From: CAIWHR01 sp035541655
GTDB taxonomy: Bacteria > Pseudomonadota > Gammaproteobacteria > Burkholderiales > Casimicrobiaceae
Direction: 5' to 3'
Assembly: GCA_035541655.1 (NCBI GenBank)
Contig: DATKMY010000155.1
Span: forward strand, 1-64,000
DNA length: 64,000 bases
Shown: positions 15,168 to 24,249 of the stretch, in pieces
How the letters are laid out: every line of letters starts with the position of its first letter
Numbering within the stretch: position 1 is the stretch's first letter
The notes under the pieces: model-generated
The model's input: only the letters and a program-made list of their open reading frames with translations
Database searches by the model: none
What the model was told of the DNA's origin: nothing
Program-made: the position numbers and the translations under genes

Positions 15168-17846
15168 ATGAAGCCCTACGCTCCCGCCGAAATCGAAGCC
15201 TCCGTGCAAGCCGAGTGGAGGACGGGCGACGTCTATCGCGCCCCAGACGGCGGCGAGCACGCCAAGTTCTATTGCGTGTCGATGCTCCCGTACCCGTCGG
15301 GCAAGCTGCACATGGGCCACGTGCGCAACTACACGATCAACGACATGATGTACCGGTTCCAGCGGATGAACGGGTACAACGTGCTGATGCCCATGGGCTG
15401 GGACGCCTTCGGCCTGCCCGCCGAGAACGCCGCGATGAAGGCCGGCGTGCCGCCCGCCAAGTGGACCTACGAGAACATCGCCTACATGAAGGGGCAGTGC
15501 AAGGCGATGGGCTGGGCGATCGACTGGTCGCGCGAGTTGGCAACCTGCGATCCCGCGTACTACAAATGGAACCAGTGGTTCTTCCTGAAGATGCTGGAGA
15601 AGGGCATCGCGTACCTGAAGACCGGCGTCGTCAACTGGGACCCGGTCGATCAGACGGTGCTCGCGAACGAGCAGGTGATCGACGGCCGCGGCTGGCGCTC
15701 CGGCGCGCCGGTCGAGAGGCGCGAGATCCCGATGTACTACCTGCGGATCACCGACTACGCCGACGAGCTTCTGGCGTGCCTCGACAGGATGCCCGGCTGG
15801 CCGGAGCGCGTGAAGACGATGCAGGCCAACTGGATCGGCAAGAGCGAAGGCGTGCGCTTCGCCTTCACGCACGACATCCGAGACGAGCGGGGTCGCCTGG
15901 TCGGCGACGGCAGGATGTACGTGTTCACCACGCGCGTCGACACGATCATGGGCGTCACGTTCTGCGCGGTCGCCGCCGAGCATCCGCTGGCTGTTCATGC
16001 GGCGAAGTCGAATCCCGAGGTCGCCGCGTTCATCGCCGAATGCCAGCGCGGCAGCGTGATGGAAGCCGATCTCGCGACGATGGAGAAGAAGGGTGTGCCC
16101 ACCGGGCTCCACCTCACGCATCCGCTCACCGGCGAGAAGATCGAGATCTGGGTCGCCAACTACGTGCTGATGAGCTATGGCGACGGCGCCGTGATGGGTG
16201 TCCCCGCGCACGACGAGCGCGATTTGGCATTCGCGCAGGCGCACGGGCTCCCGATCAAGCAGGTGCTGGAAAACGATCTGGTCTACACCGATGCGCTGCG
16301 GAAGCAACGCCCGCGCAGCGAGTATCCGGATCTGTATTTCGACGCCCGTAAACCGTGGAAATCGTGGTATGCCGATAAGACCGGAGTCACGACCATCAAC
16401 TCCGGCGAGTTCGACGGCTTGACTCACGAACAGGCGGTCGAAGCAGTCGCCGCCGCGCTCGCGGCAAGGGGTCTCGGCGAGAAGAAGGTCACGTTCCGGC
16501 TCCGCGACTGGGGAATTTCGCGGCAGCGCTATTGGGGCACGCCGATCCCGATCGTCCACTGCGCGAGCTGCGGCGCCGTTCCGGTCCCGGAGAAGGACCT
16601 CCCCGTCCTGCTCCCGGAAGACTGCGTTCCCGACGGCAGCGGCAACCCGCTCGCGAAGCGCGCCGACTTCGTGAACACGTCGTGTCCGCGCTGCGCAGCG
16701 CCGGCAAAGCGCGAGACCGACACGATGGACACGTTCGTCGACTCGTCGTGGTACTTCATGCGCTACGCGTGTCCCGACGCGCCCGCGATGGTCGACCGCC
16801 GCAACGACTACTGGAATCCGATGGACCAGTACATCGGCGGCATCACGCACGCGATCCTGCACCTCCTCTATGCGCGCTTCTGGACGAAGGTGATGCGCGA
16901 CATGGGCCTCGTCCACATGGACGAGCCGTTCACGCGGCTGCTCACGCAGGGGATGGTGCTCAACCACAGCTACTTCCGGCGCACCGAGAAGGGCGGCATC
17001 GACTACTTCCCGCCGGACGCCGTCGCAGTCGAGCATGACGCCTCCGGCCGGGTCGTCGGCGCGCATCTCAAGTCCGACGGCAAGCCGGTCGAATACGGCG
17101 GCCTCGGCACGATGTCGAAGTCGAAGCTGAACGGCGTCGATCCGCAGGACATGATCGACCGCTATGGCGCCGACGCCGCGCGGCTCTTCGTGATGTTCGC
17201 CGCGCATCCCGAGGCGACGCTCGAGTGGTCGGACGCCGGCGTCGAGGGCGCCCAGCGGTTCCTGCGCAGGATGTGGGCGTTCGGCCAGGCGCGCGAGGAA
17301 CTCGTCAAGGGGGCGGCGGACGGGTACGACTGGAATCGCGCCGACGCCGCGGTGAAGGGCGCGCGGCGCGAGATCCATCTGACGCTCAAGCAGGCGACCT
17401 ACGATTACCAGCGAATCCAGTACAACACGGTCGTATCGGCGGGCATGAAGATCCTGAACGCGATCGAGGCCGTTCCCGTCGACGTCGAAGGTGCGGCTGC
17501 GTTCGCGCGCGAAGGCGCGTCGATCCTCATTCGCGTCCTCTATCCTGTCGTCCCGCACCTCGGCTGCGCGCTGTGGCAGGAGCTGGGCTTCGCGGCAAGC
17601 CAGGGGTCGCTCCTCGACGCCCCCTGGCCGCAGGTCGATCCCGCGGCGCTCGCGCAGGACGAGATCGAGCTCGTGCTCCAGGTGAACGGCAAGCTGCGAG
17701 GGAAACTGAAGGTTCCGGCCGACGCCGGCAATGCGGCGATCGAAGCCGCGGCGCGAGCGAGCCCCGAAGTGGCGAAGCACGCGGCGGGCGCTCCGGTGAA
17801 GAAGGTCGTCGTCGTGCCCGGCCGTCTCGTCAATGTCGTCGTCTGA
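15168..17846 (+). CDS. leuS: Leucyl-tRNA synthetase
   Basis: An 892-residue class I aminoacyl-tRNA synthetase that charges tRNA-Leu with leucine and ATP. The HIGH motif appears as HMGH at 48-51 within PYPSGKLHMGHVRNY. KMSKS appears as TMSKSKLNG near residue 650. Between them lies the CP1 editing domain (TRVDTIMGVTFCAV, with VMGVPAHDERD) that hydrolyses mischarged tRNA. The C-terminal anticodon-binding and leucine-specific regions follow. Length and order of parts are normal. Its stop lies 14 bp inside lptE, so the two are coupled. Confidence 0.98.
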   Translation: MKPYAPAEIEASVQAEWRTGDVYRAPDGGEHAKFYCVSMLPYPSGKLHMGHVRNYTINDMMYRFQRMNGYNVLMPMGWDAFGLPAENAAMKAGVPPAKWTYENIAYMKGQCKAMGWAIDWSRELATCDPAYYKWNQWFFLKMLEKGIAYLKTGVVNWDPVDQTVLANEQVIDGRGWRSGAPVERREIPMYYLRITDYADELLACLDRMPGWPERVKTMQANWIGKSEGVRFAFTHDIRDERGRLVGDGRMYVFTTRVDTIMGVTFCAVAAEHPLAVHAAKSNPEVAAFIAECQRGSVMEADLATMEKKGVPTGLHLTHPLTGEKIEIWVANYVLMSYGDGAVMGVPAHDERDLAFAQAHGLPIKQVLENDLVYTDALRKQRPRSEYPDLYFDARKPWKSWYADKTGVTTINSGEFDGLTHEQAVEAVAAALAARGLGEKKVTFRLRDWGISRQRYWGTPIPIVHCASCGAVPVPEKDLPVLLPEDCVPDGSGNPLAKRADFVNTSCPRCAAPAKRETDTMDTFVDSSWYFMRYACPDAPAMVDRRNDYWNPMDQYIGGITHAILHLLYARFWTKVMRDMGLVHMDEPFTRLLTQGMVLNHSYFRRTEKGGIDYFPPDAVAVEHDASGRVVGAHLKSDGKPVEYGGLGTMSKSKLNGVDPQDMIDRYGADAARLFVMFAAHPEATLEWSDAGVEGAQRFLRRMWAFGQAREELVKGAADGYDWNRADAAVKGARREIHLTLKQATYDYQRIQYNTVVSAGMKILNAIEAVPVDVEGAAAFAREGASILIRVLYPVVPHLGCALWQELGFAASQGSLLDAPWPQVDPAALAQDEIELVLQVNGKLRGKLKVPADAGNAAIEAAARASPEVAKHAAGAPVKKVVVVPGRLVNVVV

Positions 17847-18351
17847 GGGCGGCCGATCGGCGCGTGCGGCGCTCGCCGCCGCCGCTCTTGCGCTGGTCGT
17901 CGCCGGGGGAGGCTGCGGATTCCATCTCCGCGGCGACGTGAAATACGCGTTCTCGTCGGCGTACGTCAATGCGCCGGCCGTCTCGCCGATGGCGACGGAA
18001 CTGAAGCGAACGCTCGAAGGCGGCGGAACGACGATCGCGGAAACGGCGAAGGCCGCTGAAGTGACGATCGATCTGTCCAACGTCGCCGACGGCAAGGACG
18101 TCCTGTCGCTCTCCGGCGGCGGGCGCGTGCGCGAATACGCGCTTTCGAAGCGCGCGACGATCGCGGTTCACGACAGCGAGGGCCGCGACTGGATGCCCGC
18201 CGCGGAGATCGTCGTTCGTCGCTCCTATTCCTTCAACGAGTCGGAAGTGCTCGCGCGCGAAGCGCAGGAGGCGAAGCTCTACAGGGAAATGCAGACCGAC
18301 GTCGTCCAGCAGATCATCCGCCGGCTGCAGTCTGCGAAGAAGCCCGAATAG
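17833..18351 (+). CDS. lptE: LPS-assembly lipoprotein LptE
   Basis: A 172-residue outer-membrane lipoprotein that plugs the LptD barrel and helps insert lipopolysaccharide. The signal ends at Cys 28, followed at once by GFHLRGD, the usual mature LptE start. The C-terminal helix ends with VQQIIRRLQSAKK, as in homologs. It overlaps the leuS end by 14 bp in another frame, the conserved beta-proteobacterial arrangement. holA, normally next, is displaced to 20100 by two inserted genes. Confidence 0.93.
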   Translation: MSSSEGGRSARAALAAAALALVVAGGGCGFHLRGDVKYAFSSAYVNAPAVSPMATELKRTLEGGGTTIAETAKAAEVTIDLSNVADGKDVLSLSGGGRVREYALSKRATIAVHDSEGRDWMPAAEIVVRRSYSFNESEVLAREAQEAKLYREMQTDVVQQIIRRLQSAKKPE

Positions 18352-18455
18352 CGCGAACAGAGCATATTGCGCTGGCGAGCGAATGCCATGGCGGGCGATC
18401 GTCTCGCCACCAGGGCAGCGAAAATGCGACAATCCCATCGAATGGAGATCGAACC

Positions 18456-18896
18456 ATGAGCAAATGCGGGGGCTTTGCCTGGCGTCCTCGTCGCTTCGCC
18501 TTGAGCGCAATCACGGCGGCATCGATCGCCTATGGGGGCGCGCTGCGAGCGGACGAGATCACCGTTACGCTGAGTGGAACTCAGGAGATTCCACCGGTGA
18601 CGACCGCGGCGAGCGGCACCGGCACCCTGACCGTCGGTCCGGACAAGTCGATCAGCGGCAAGTTGACCGTCACCGGAATGGCGCCGACGGTCGCTCACAT
18701 TCACGAGGGCGCGCCCGGGGCGAACGGTCCGATCATCGTGCCGTTGACCAAGGCAGCCGAAGGCACATGGGTCCTTCCGGCTGGAGTCAAGCTAACCGAC
18801 GCGCAGTTCGAATCCTACCGATCGGGCAAGCTCTACTTCAACGTCCACAGTGAGGCGCACCGAAGCGGAGAGATCCGCGGCCAGATCAAGCCGTAG
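18456..18896 (+). CDS. Exported CHRD-domain protein
   Basis: A 146-residue secreted protein: a basic start and hydrophobic stretch to about residue 32, then a single CHRD domain. Visible signatures are LSGTQEIPPVTTAASGTGTL, AHIHEGAPGANGPI and YFNVHSEAHRSGEIRGQI, all characteristic of the domain. CHRD domains occur in chordin and in many uncharacterised bacterial exported proteins; no enzymatic role is known. It stands between lptE and an orphan substrate-binding protein, interrupting a conserved operon. Confidence 0.88.
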   Translation: MSKCGGFAWRPRRFALSAITAASIAYGGALRADEITVTLSGTQEIPPVTTAASGTGTLTVGPDKSISGKLTVTGMAPTVAHIHEGAPGANGPIIVPLTKAAEGTWVLPAGVKLTDAQFESYRSGKLYFNVHSEAHRSGEIRGQIKP

Positions 18897-18917
18897 TCAC
18901 AGCGGCCATCCCGACCG

Positions 18918-18949
18918 CGAACGGGTCAGCCAACGAACGGGTCAGCCAA
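18918..18949. repeat. 16-bp tandem duplication across a stop codon
   Basis: CGAACGGGTCAGCCAA occurs twice head to tail (18918-18933 and 18934-18949). The second copy contains the stop codon of the minus-strand substrate-binding protein gene (TCA at 18942-18944). It looks like a recent slippage event that left the protein end unchanged. Confidence 0.85.
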
Positions 18950-19943
18950 CGAATTGGTCGGCGCGCAGTTCGAGCTCCTTCGGGATCGCGAGCCCGAGCG
19001 CAGCCGCGGTACCGCGATTGATCACCAATTCGAGGACCGTCGGCTGTTCGATCGGGAGATTGCCGGGTTTCGCGCCCTTCCAGATCTTGTCCACGTAGTT
19101 GGCGGCGCGGCGATAGTGCTCGGTCAGCTCCTGTCCATAGCTCATCAGGCCGCCTGCCTCGGTCATTTCCCGATTCGAGTAGATCGTCGGCAAGCGACTG
19201 CGCAGCGCCGACCTTATGATCCGCTCGTGGTGGACGTCGAAGTAGGCATCCTCCGCCACGACAAGCGCCTCGGATTGCGCTCTTGCCATGGCGGCGAAGC
19301 CTGCGTCGATTTGCGTTTCCGTGCTTGCTTCGACGGGGAGCACCTTAACGCCGAGCGCGTACGCGGCCCCCTGCACCTGCTCGAGTATGAGCGAATCGCT
19401 GGGATTGAGCGGATTGATCAAGACTGCGAGGCGGGACAGCCTTGGAACGGCAGCGCGTAAAAGCTCGAAGTGCTTGACGCTGACCTCGGTCACGATGTTC
19501 GACAGCCCCGTGATGTTTCCGCCCGGCCGAGAAAGGCTCGCCGCGAATCCCTCCCCGACCGGATCGGGCACGGCGACCATCACGATCGGAGTCGTCGCCA
19601 TCGCCTGACGCGCCGCCTGGACGGACAGCGTGGTTCCGGCAATCACGATGTCGACCTTGGCGAGCGCCAGCTCCGATGCGAGACCCGCCAGGCGGCCGTA
19701 TTCGCCGTAGGCATAGCACCACTGGACGCGATGATCGCGGCCGTCGACATACCCAAGTTCGGACATTCCCCGGCGAAAGCCCTCGTACATGCGCATCGAT
19801 GCCGAGCCGGGGGCGAGGAAACCGACGCGCCGTTCACCAGACTTCGGCTGGGCGCCGACAGCCGGCACGTTGACCAACGCGACCGCGCAGACCACCGCCC
19901 GCAACGCGCCGCGTCGCGATCGAGACATTGGCTCGTTACGCAT
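18942..19943 (-). CDS. ABC transporter substrate-binding protein (ABC_sub_bind family), orphan
   Basis: A 333-residue exported protein. A basic N-terminus with an RR pair precedes the hydrophobic signal ending VGAQ. GFLAPGSASM, F-R-R-G-M-S-E-L-G-Y-V-D-G, IVMVAVPDPVGEGFAASLSRPGGNITGLS and the C-terminal LGLAIP match the family often annotated as an ABC substrate-binding protein of tryptophan/tyrosine-like uptake. No permease or ATPase gene is adjacent. Beta-proteobacteria often carry many such orphans. It runs opposite to the leuS-lptE-holA strand. Confidence 0.87.
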   Translation of the reverse strand: MRNEPMSRSRRGALRAVVCAVALVNVPAVGAQPKSGERRVGFLAPGSASMRMYEGFRRGMSELGYVDGRDHRVQWCYAYGEYGRLAGLASELALAKVDIVIAGTTLSVQAARQAMATTPIVMVAVPDPVGEGFAASLSRPGGNITGLSNIVTEVSVKHFELLRAAVPRLSRLAVLINPLNPSDSLILEQVQGAAYALGVKVLPVEASTETQIDAGFAAMARAQSEALVVAEDAYFDVHHERIIRSALRSRLPTIYSNREMTEAGGLMSYGQELTEHYRRAANYVDKIWKGAKPGNLPIEQPTVLELVINRGTAAALGLAIPKELELRADQFVG

Positions 19944-20099
19944 GGTGTCGGGCCCGAACTGAGTCTGTTTCGCCGCCCGCGCTACATCGCAGGCACCACC
20001 TAAACCAAAACGCGACCACGGATCGTTCCGGAATCGGCCTTCGCGACCAGCTTTCCCGTATGCTAGGACAACCGCCCGACCCAGCCAAGTTGGAACGCG

Positions 20100-21146
20100 A
20101 TGGAACTCCGCCTGAACCAGCTCGCCGCGCATCTCGCCCGCACGCTCGCGCCGATTTACGTCGTGCACGGCGACGAGCCGCTGCTCGCGATGGAAGCGGG
20201 CGACGCGATCCGGGCGGCGGCGCGGCGCGCCGGGTGCGAGGAGCGCGAAATCCTGGTCGCCGAGCCCGGGTTCAAGTGGGATGCGCTGATGGCGGCCAGC
20301 GCCAACCTGAGCCTGTTCGGCGCGAGGAAGCTCGTCGACCTGCGCATTCCTTCGGGGAAGCCGGGGGTCGACGGCGGACGCGCGCTTGAATACTGCGCCG
20401 CGAATCCGAGCCGCGAGCAGACGCTGCTCGTCACGCTGCCGCGCCTCGATCGCGCGACGCAGGGCGCCGCTTGGTTCTCCGCGCTCGCCGATGCGGGCGC
20501 GTCGATTGCGGTCGCGCCGCTCACCGCGGAGGAGCTGCCGTCGTGGATCGCCGCGCGTCTCGCATCGCAGAAACAGCACGTGGGGCGCGAGACGCTCGCC
20601 TTTCTCGCGCAGCGCTGCGAGGGCAACCTGCTGGCGGCGCGCCAGGAGATCGAAAAGCTCGGACTGCTCCTTCCCGAAGGCGACCTCGATGCCGAAGCCG
20701 TCGAACGCGCAGTCACCGACGTCGCCCGCTACGACGTATTCCAGCTCTCCGAAGCGTGGCTCGCCGGCGACGCCGCGCGCGTGCTGCGCATCATCGCGGC
20801 GCTCGAAGCGGAAGGAGAAGGCATACAGCTCCTGCTCTGGCAACTCTCCGAGGACATCCACGCGCTCGCGTTGGTGCTGGAGGCGCGGGCGGCAGGTACG
20901 CCCGTCGCGGTCGCGATCCGGAACGCACGCGTCTGGGGAAAGCGGCAGGCCGCGATGGAGCGCGCCGCACGACGGCTCGACATGGATGCGATCGCCGCGC
21001 TGCTCGCCGCCCTGGCGCGGCTCGACGCGCTCTCGAAAGGCATCGGCCGAGGCACGGCGTGGGACGAGCTCCGGACGACCGCATTGACGATGGCAGGCTC
21101 GCTCGCGCTGCCGCTGCCGGCGCCGGCGCTGCCGACAATTCGCTGA
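20100..21146 (+). CDS. holA: DNA polymerase III subunit delta HolA
   Basis: A 348-residue clamp-loader subunit that opens the beta sliding clamp. The start MELRLNQLAAHL and the early YVVHGDEPLLAMEAGDAIR block are typical. NLSLFGARKLVDLRI and the RCEGNLLAARQEIEKLGLL segment match the family AAA+-like domain, and a helical C-terminal collar follows. Normally it follows lptE directly; here 1.7 kb separates them, so it needs its own promoter. A TATGCT -10-like box lies about 40 bp upstream. Confidence 0.92.
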   Translation: MELRLNQLAAHLARTLAPIYVVHGDEPLLAMEAGDAIRAAARRAGCEEREILVAEPGFKWDALMAASANLSLFGARKLVDLRIPSGKPGVDGGRALEYCAANPSREQTLLVTLPRLDRATQGAAWFSALADAGASIAVAPLTAEELPSWIAARLASQKQHVGRETLAFLAQRCEGNLLAARQEIEKLGLLLPEGDLDAEAVERAVTDVARYDVFQLSEAWLAGDAARVLRIIAALEAEGEGIQLLLWQLSEDIHALALVLEARAAGTPVAVAIRNARVWGKRQAAMERAARRLDMDAIAALLAALARLDALSKGIGRGTAWDELRTTALTMAGSLALPLPAPALPTIR

Positions 21147-21171
21147 GCGTCGGACCCACCGCGCCTGCCGG

Positions 21172-22569
21172 CTACGGCGCGATCGGATCGCAGATCGCCC
21201 GGCGCTCGCTCAGCGCGCAGGTCGTCATCGGCGTCCCGCGGAAGTCGTGCGCGACCATCCGCCAGCGCCCTCCGTCGCGCTCGATCGTCAGGAAGCCGAA
21301 TCGGTTCGACGCGACGATGCCCGCGACCACCGCGCCCGGCGCGGGCGTCGTGGCCGCCGGCAACGGAATGGGCAGCGGCGGGTCGATCCAGTCGCCGCCG
21401 TTGCCCGCGACGAATTGCGGCGGCTGCGGCGTCGCGAAGGTGACGACTTCGAACAGGTGGACGTGGCCCGACAGCAGCGCCTGCACGCTCGGCGGGAAGA
21501 GCGCCGTCGGCTGTAATCCGTCGAGCGCCGATTGCAGCGCGCCGTTGCCGGGGTACGGCCTCAGCGGCTTCGCCGGGTTCGGCGCGAACGCGAGGATCGG
21601 ATGATGATTCATGAAGAACGTGTTCGGCCGCCGCGCTGCGAGCGCGAACGCGGCCTCGAACTGCGCGCGATAGCGGATGTACATCGGGTCGGTCGCCTTG
21701 AGCGGCGCGACGCCGACCAGCGACGAATCGAACACGATGAACTGCATGTCGACGTCCGGGCCCGAGCCGAACGGCACCGCATAGGGCTCGCTGTAGTCGC
21801 CGGTCGAGTCGTCGGCGGCGACGTTGCAGTCGCGGTGCGGTGCGAGCGGACGCGGATCGAGGAACCGCCACCAGCCCTGCCCCGCGCGATTGCACGATTC
21901 GTGGTTGCCGCGCACGACGATCCACGGGGCGGCCGCGAAGAGCTTCGCCGCGGGCGCGAAGACGTCGGCCTCCCACGTGTCCCAGCCATAGCCCCACGGG
22001 CTCCCAGCGCATCCCGCGTTCGACAGCGGACAGGCGTTTTCGCGGTAGTGATAGTCGCCGACGTGAATGACGAGATCCGGCTGCACGTCCGCGGCGGCGC
22101 TCGCGACCTGCGGGAACGGCCACAGCGCGGGATCGTTGCACGCCTGGAAGATGTTGTCGCCGGTCTTGATCCGGCATCCGGTGTCGCCGATCACGACGAT
22201 GCGCCGCGGATGCGCGACGGGAAGCGGAAGCGCGCGATCGAGTACCATCGCGCGTGCGACGCCGGCGGGGATCGCCTTCTCGCAGGTGAGCACCGGGAAC
22301 GCCGACGGCTTCGACTGCGCCGGCGGGCTGCGCGTCGGACGCAGCGGAATCGTTGCGGGGGCAGCGCGCACGTCCATCTGCGTCGCCACGCCGTCCAACT
22401 CGATCGCCGGACACACGGCATCCCCGGTGATCACCCGCGCCACGGCACGGCCTTCGTCGCCGAGGACGACGTAGGCGTAGAGCGGCGCGCCGCGATCGGC
22501 GTCGCGCGTGAGGGCCGCGCAACCGGCCAGAAGTGCGGCGAGCGCGCAGCCCAGCACGACGCGGCTCAT
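21172..22569 (-). CDS. Exported metallophosphoesterase lipoprotein
   Basis: A 465-residue protein with a lipobox LLAGC (Cys 17). The calcineurin-like dimetal motifs occur in order: GDTG, a GDYHYR region, GNHES, NHHPI and GHVHLFE. The last residues include two cysteine-containing segments likely to form disulfides. The closest theme is purple-acid-phosphatase-like phosphoesterases, but the substrate is unknown. Its ATG overlaps the stop of rsmE as ATGA, indicating coupling. Convergent with holA, 25 bp apart. Confidence 0.87.
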   Translation of the reverse strand: MSRVVLGCALAALLAGCAALTRDADRGAPLYAYVVLGDEGRAVARVITGDAVCPAIELDGVATQMDVRAAPATIPLRPTRSPPAQSKPSAFPVLTCEKAIPAGVARAMVLDRALPLPVAHPRRIVVIGDTGCRIKTGDNIFQACNDPALWPFPQVASAAADVQPDLVIHVGDYHYRENACPLSNAGCAGSPWGYGWDTWEADVFAPAAKLFAAAPWIVVRGNHESCNRAGQGWWRFLDPRPLAPHRDCNVAADDSTGDYSEPYAVPFGSGPDVDMQFIVFDSSLVGVAPLKATDPMYIRYRAQFEAAFALAARRPNTFFMNHHPILAFAPNPAKPLRPYPGNGALQSALDGLQPTALFPPSVQALLSGHVHLFEVVTFATPQPPQFVAGNGGDWIDPPLPIPLPAATTPAPGAVVAGIVASNRFGFLTIERDGGRWRMVAHDFRGTPMTTCALSERRAICDPIAP

Positions 22570-23303
22570 CGCAGGTCACCCCAGCGCGCCTGGACGAGCG
22601 CGAGTCCGGCAGCCGCCGCAGTCTCGGTGCGCAGCACGCGCGGGCCGAGCGCAATCGCTTCGAATCCCTTCGCTTGCGCCGCTGCGGCCTCGCGGGGATC
22701 GAATCCGCCCTCGGGACCGTTCAGCAGGGCCAGCGGCGACGCGCGAGGATCGATCGATGCGATCGATTGCCGGGCGCCGGGAACCAAGAGAATGCCGCTC
22801 CCGGCCCATTCGCGCAGCCAATCCGCGAAGGGCCGCGGCGGAGCGACTTCGGGGATCCGATTGCGGCCGCATTGCTCGCAGGCGGCGATCGCGACCTGGC
22901 GCCAGTGCGCGAGGCGCCTCCCGGCGCGCTCGCCCGCGGGCAGCGGCGAGCTGCGCGAGGTGACGAGCGGCTGAATCGACGCGACGCCGAGCTCGGTCGC
23001 CTTGCGGAGCGCCGAGTCCATGGCGTCGACCGCGGCGATGCCCTGCGCGAGCGTCACGGCGAGCGGCGACTCCCGCTCGACTCGCACGAAGCGCAGCACG
23101 CGCACCGTCGCGCCCCGCTTGTCGACGCGCTCGAGCGTCGCATCGAACTCGCCGCCGCTGCCGTCGAAGAGCGTGAGCGAGTCGCCGGCGGCGAGCCGCA
23201 GTACGCGCGTGGCGTGGTGCGCCGCGGCTTCGTCGAGCTCGAGCGCTTGGCCGGCGCTGGCGGCGCCGATCGGTGTCGAGCTGTAGAAGCGCGGCGCGCC
23301 CAT
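22566..23303 (-). CDS. rsmE: 16S rRNA (uracil-1498-N3)-methyltransferase RsmE
   Basis: A 245-residue SPOUT-fold enzyme that methylates U1498 of 16S rRNA with SAM. It starts MGAPRFYSS and shows HHATRVLRL, GIAAVDAMDSALRKATELGV, the trefoil-knot signatures LLNGPEGGFD and LGPRVLRTETA, and ends RWGDLR. Length matches the family. The metallophosphoesterase gene is coupled downstream and a GNAT gene lies 20 bp upstream on the same strand. Confidence 0.95.
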   Translation of the reverse strand: MGAPRFYSSTPIGAASAGQALELDEAAAHHATRVLRLAAGDSLTLFDGSGGEFDATLERVDKRGATVRVLRFVRVERESPLAVTLAQGIAAVDAMDSALRKATELGVASIQPLVTSRSSPLPAGERAGRRLAHWRQVAIAACEQCGRNRIPEVAPPRPFADWLREWAGSGILLVPGARQSIASIDPRASPLALLNGPEGGFDPREAAAAQAKGFEAIALGPRVLRTETAAAAGLALVQARWGDLR

Positions 23304-23322
23304 GTCGCGGCATCCGATCGCG

Positions 23323-24168
23323 CTAAGCGACGGGCGCGACGAAATCTAGACCGCAATCGTCGTTTTCCGGGCGAAATCCGATCCGCGCGTAGATCGCGTT
23401 CGACGTCGGGTTCGCGATGTCGGTCGTGAGGAAGAGCTTCCGCTTGCCGCGCGTGAGAAGCTCGCGCGAGAGCTCGGCGACGAGCGCCGTTGCGTATCCG
23501 CGCCCGCGGGCTCCGGGAATCGTGTAGACGGGCGCGATCCGCGCGAAGTCCGGCGCCGCGTCGTTGTAGCCGACGTATGCGACGCGGGCGCCGTCGTCCC
23601 AGATCCAGAAGTCGCCTCGAGCGACACGGACGGGCATGAACTCGCGTACGCGCTGCGGGGAATCGGTCAGGCGGACTTCGGCGATGAACGCGACCTGCAT
23701 TTCGATCAGCCAATCGACGTCGCCGGCCTCCGCAAGCCGCGGCGCACCGGGTGCGCCCGGCACCGCGTTGACCGCCGTCAGCTTGTGCTGGCGCAGCCGC
23801 ACGCGGAGCCGGTGTGCGCGTCCCGTGAGGTCGCGCCAGCGTTCGGCGAACGCTTCGCAGCCGGCAGGGGCGCCCATCACGCCCTGGAGCTCGGGCCAGT
23901 CGCCGGCAAGGTCCTCGGCGAATGCGCGCGCCGCGGCGACGTCGCTCGCGCCGATCAGCACGGGGCCACTGTCGCGCTGGATCGCCACGCCGATACCGTC
24001 GTCCCCGCTGCAGCTCGCGAGATAGACCCGCTCGCTCGCTCGCGGCGGCGTGCGCTTCAGCGTATGAGCGGCGCCCGCGAAAAAACTCGCGGATGCCTCG
24101 CCACGGGCCGCCATCGGCAGCGCCGCTTCGAGGAATGCGTCGGGATCGGTGTGGCGCACGACCTGCAT
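23323..24168 (-). CDS. GNAT-family N-acetyltransferase
   Basis: A 281-residue protein whose C-terminal half holds a GNAT acetyl-CoA site: APVYTIPGARGRGYATALVAEL (the R/Q-x-x-G-x-G/A loop) and later FLTTDIANPTSNAIYARIGF. The N-terminal half is GNAT-like but degenerate, as in FR47-type two-domain members. The substrate is unknown. It is divergent from the redoxin gene at 24250, with 81 bp between them. Confidence 0.85.
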   Translation of the reverse strand: MQVVRHTDPDAFLEAALPMAARGEASASFFAGAAHTLKRTPPRASERVYLASCSGDDGIGVAIQRDSGPVLIGASDVAAARAFAEDLAGDWPELQGVMGAPAGCEAFAERWRDLTGRAHRLRVRLRQHKLTAVNAVPGAPGAPRLAEAGDVDWLIEMQVAFIAEVRLTDSPQRVREFMPVRVARGDFWIWDDGARVAYVGYNDAAPDFARIAPVYTIPGARGRGYATALVAELSRELLTRGKRKLFLTTDIANPTSNAIYARIGFRPENDDCGLDFVAPVA

Positions 24169-24249
24169 AGCGGCACGGCTTTGGAAAGGTGCTAGGATTT
24201 CGGCGATTATTCTGACACAGCCTCTCCCCTTCCACGAACGAGCACGTCA

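Noticed and set aside
15147..18095. 982-codon open frame antisense to leuS
   Set aside because: leuS and lptE on the other strand are unmistakable; the antisense frame has low-complexity, Arg/His-rich content and no known domain.
18807..18815. TTCGAATCC, resembling a tRNA T-arm
   Set aside because: It lies inside the CHRD-domain coding frame and no acceptor or anticodon stem can be formed around it.
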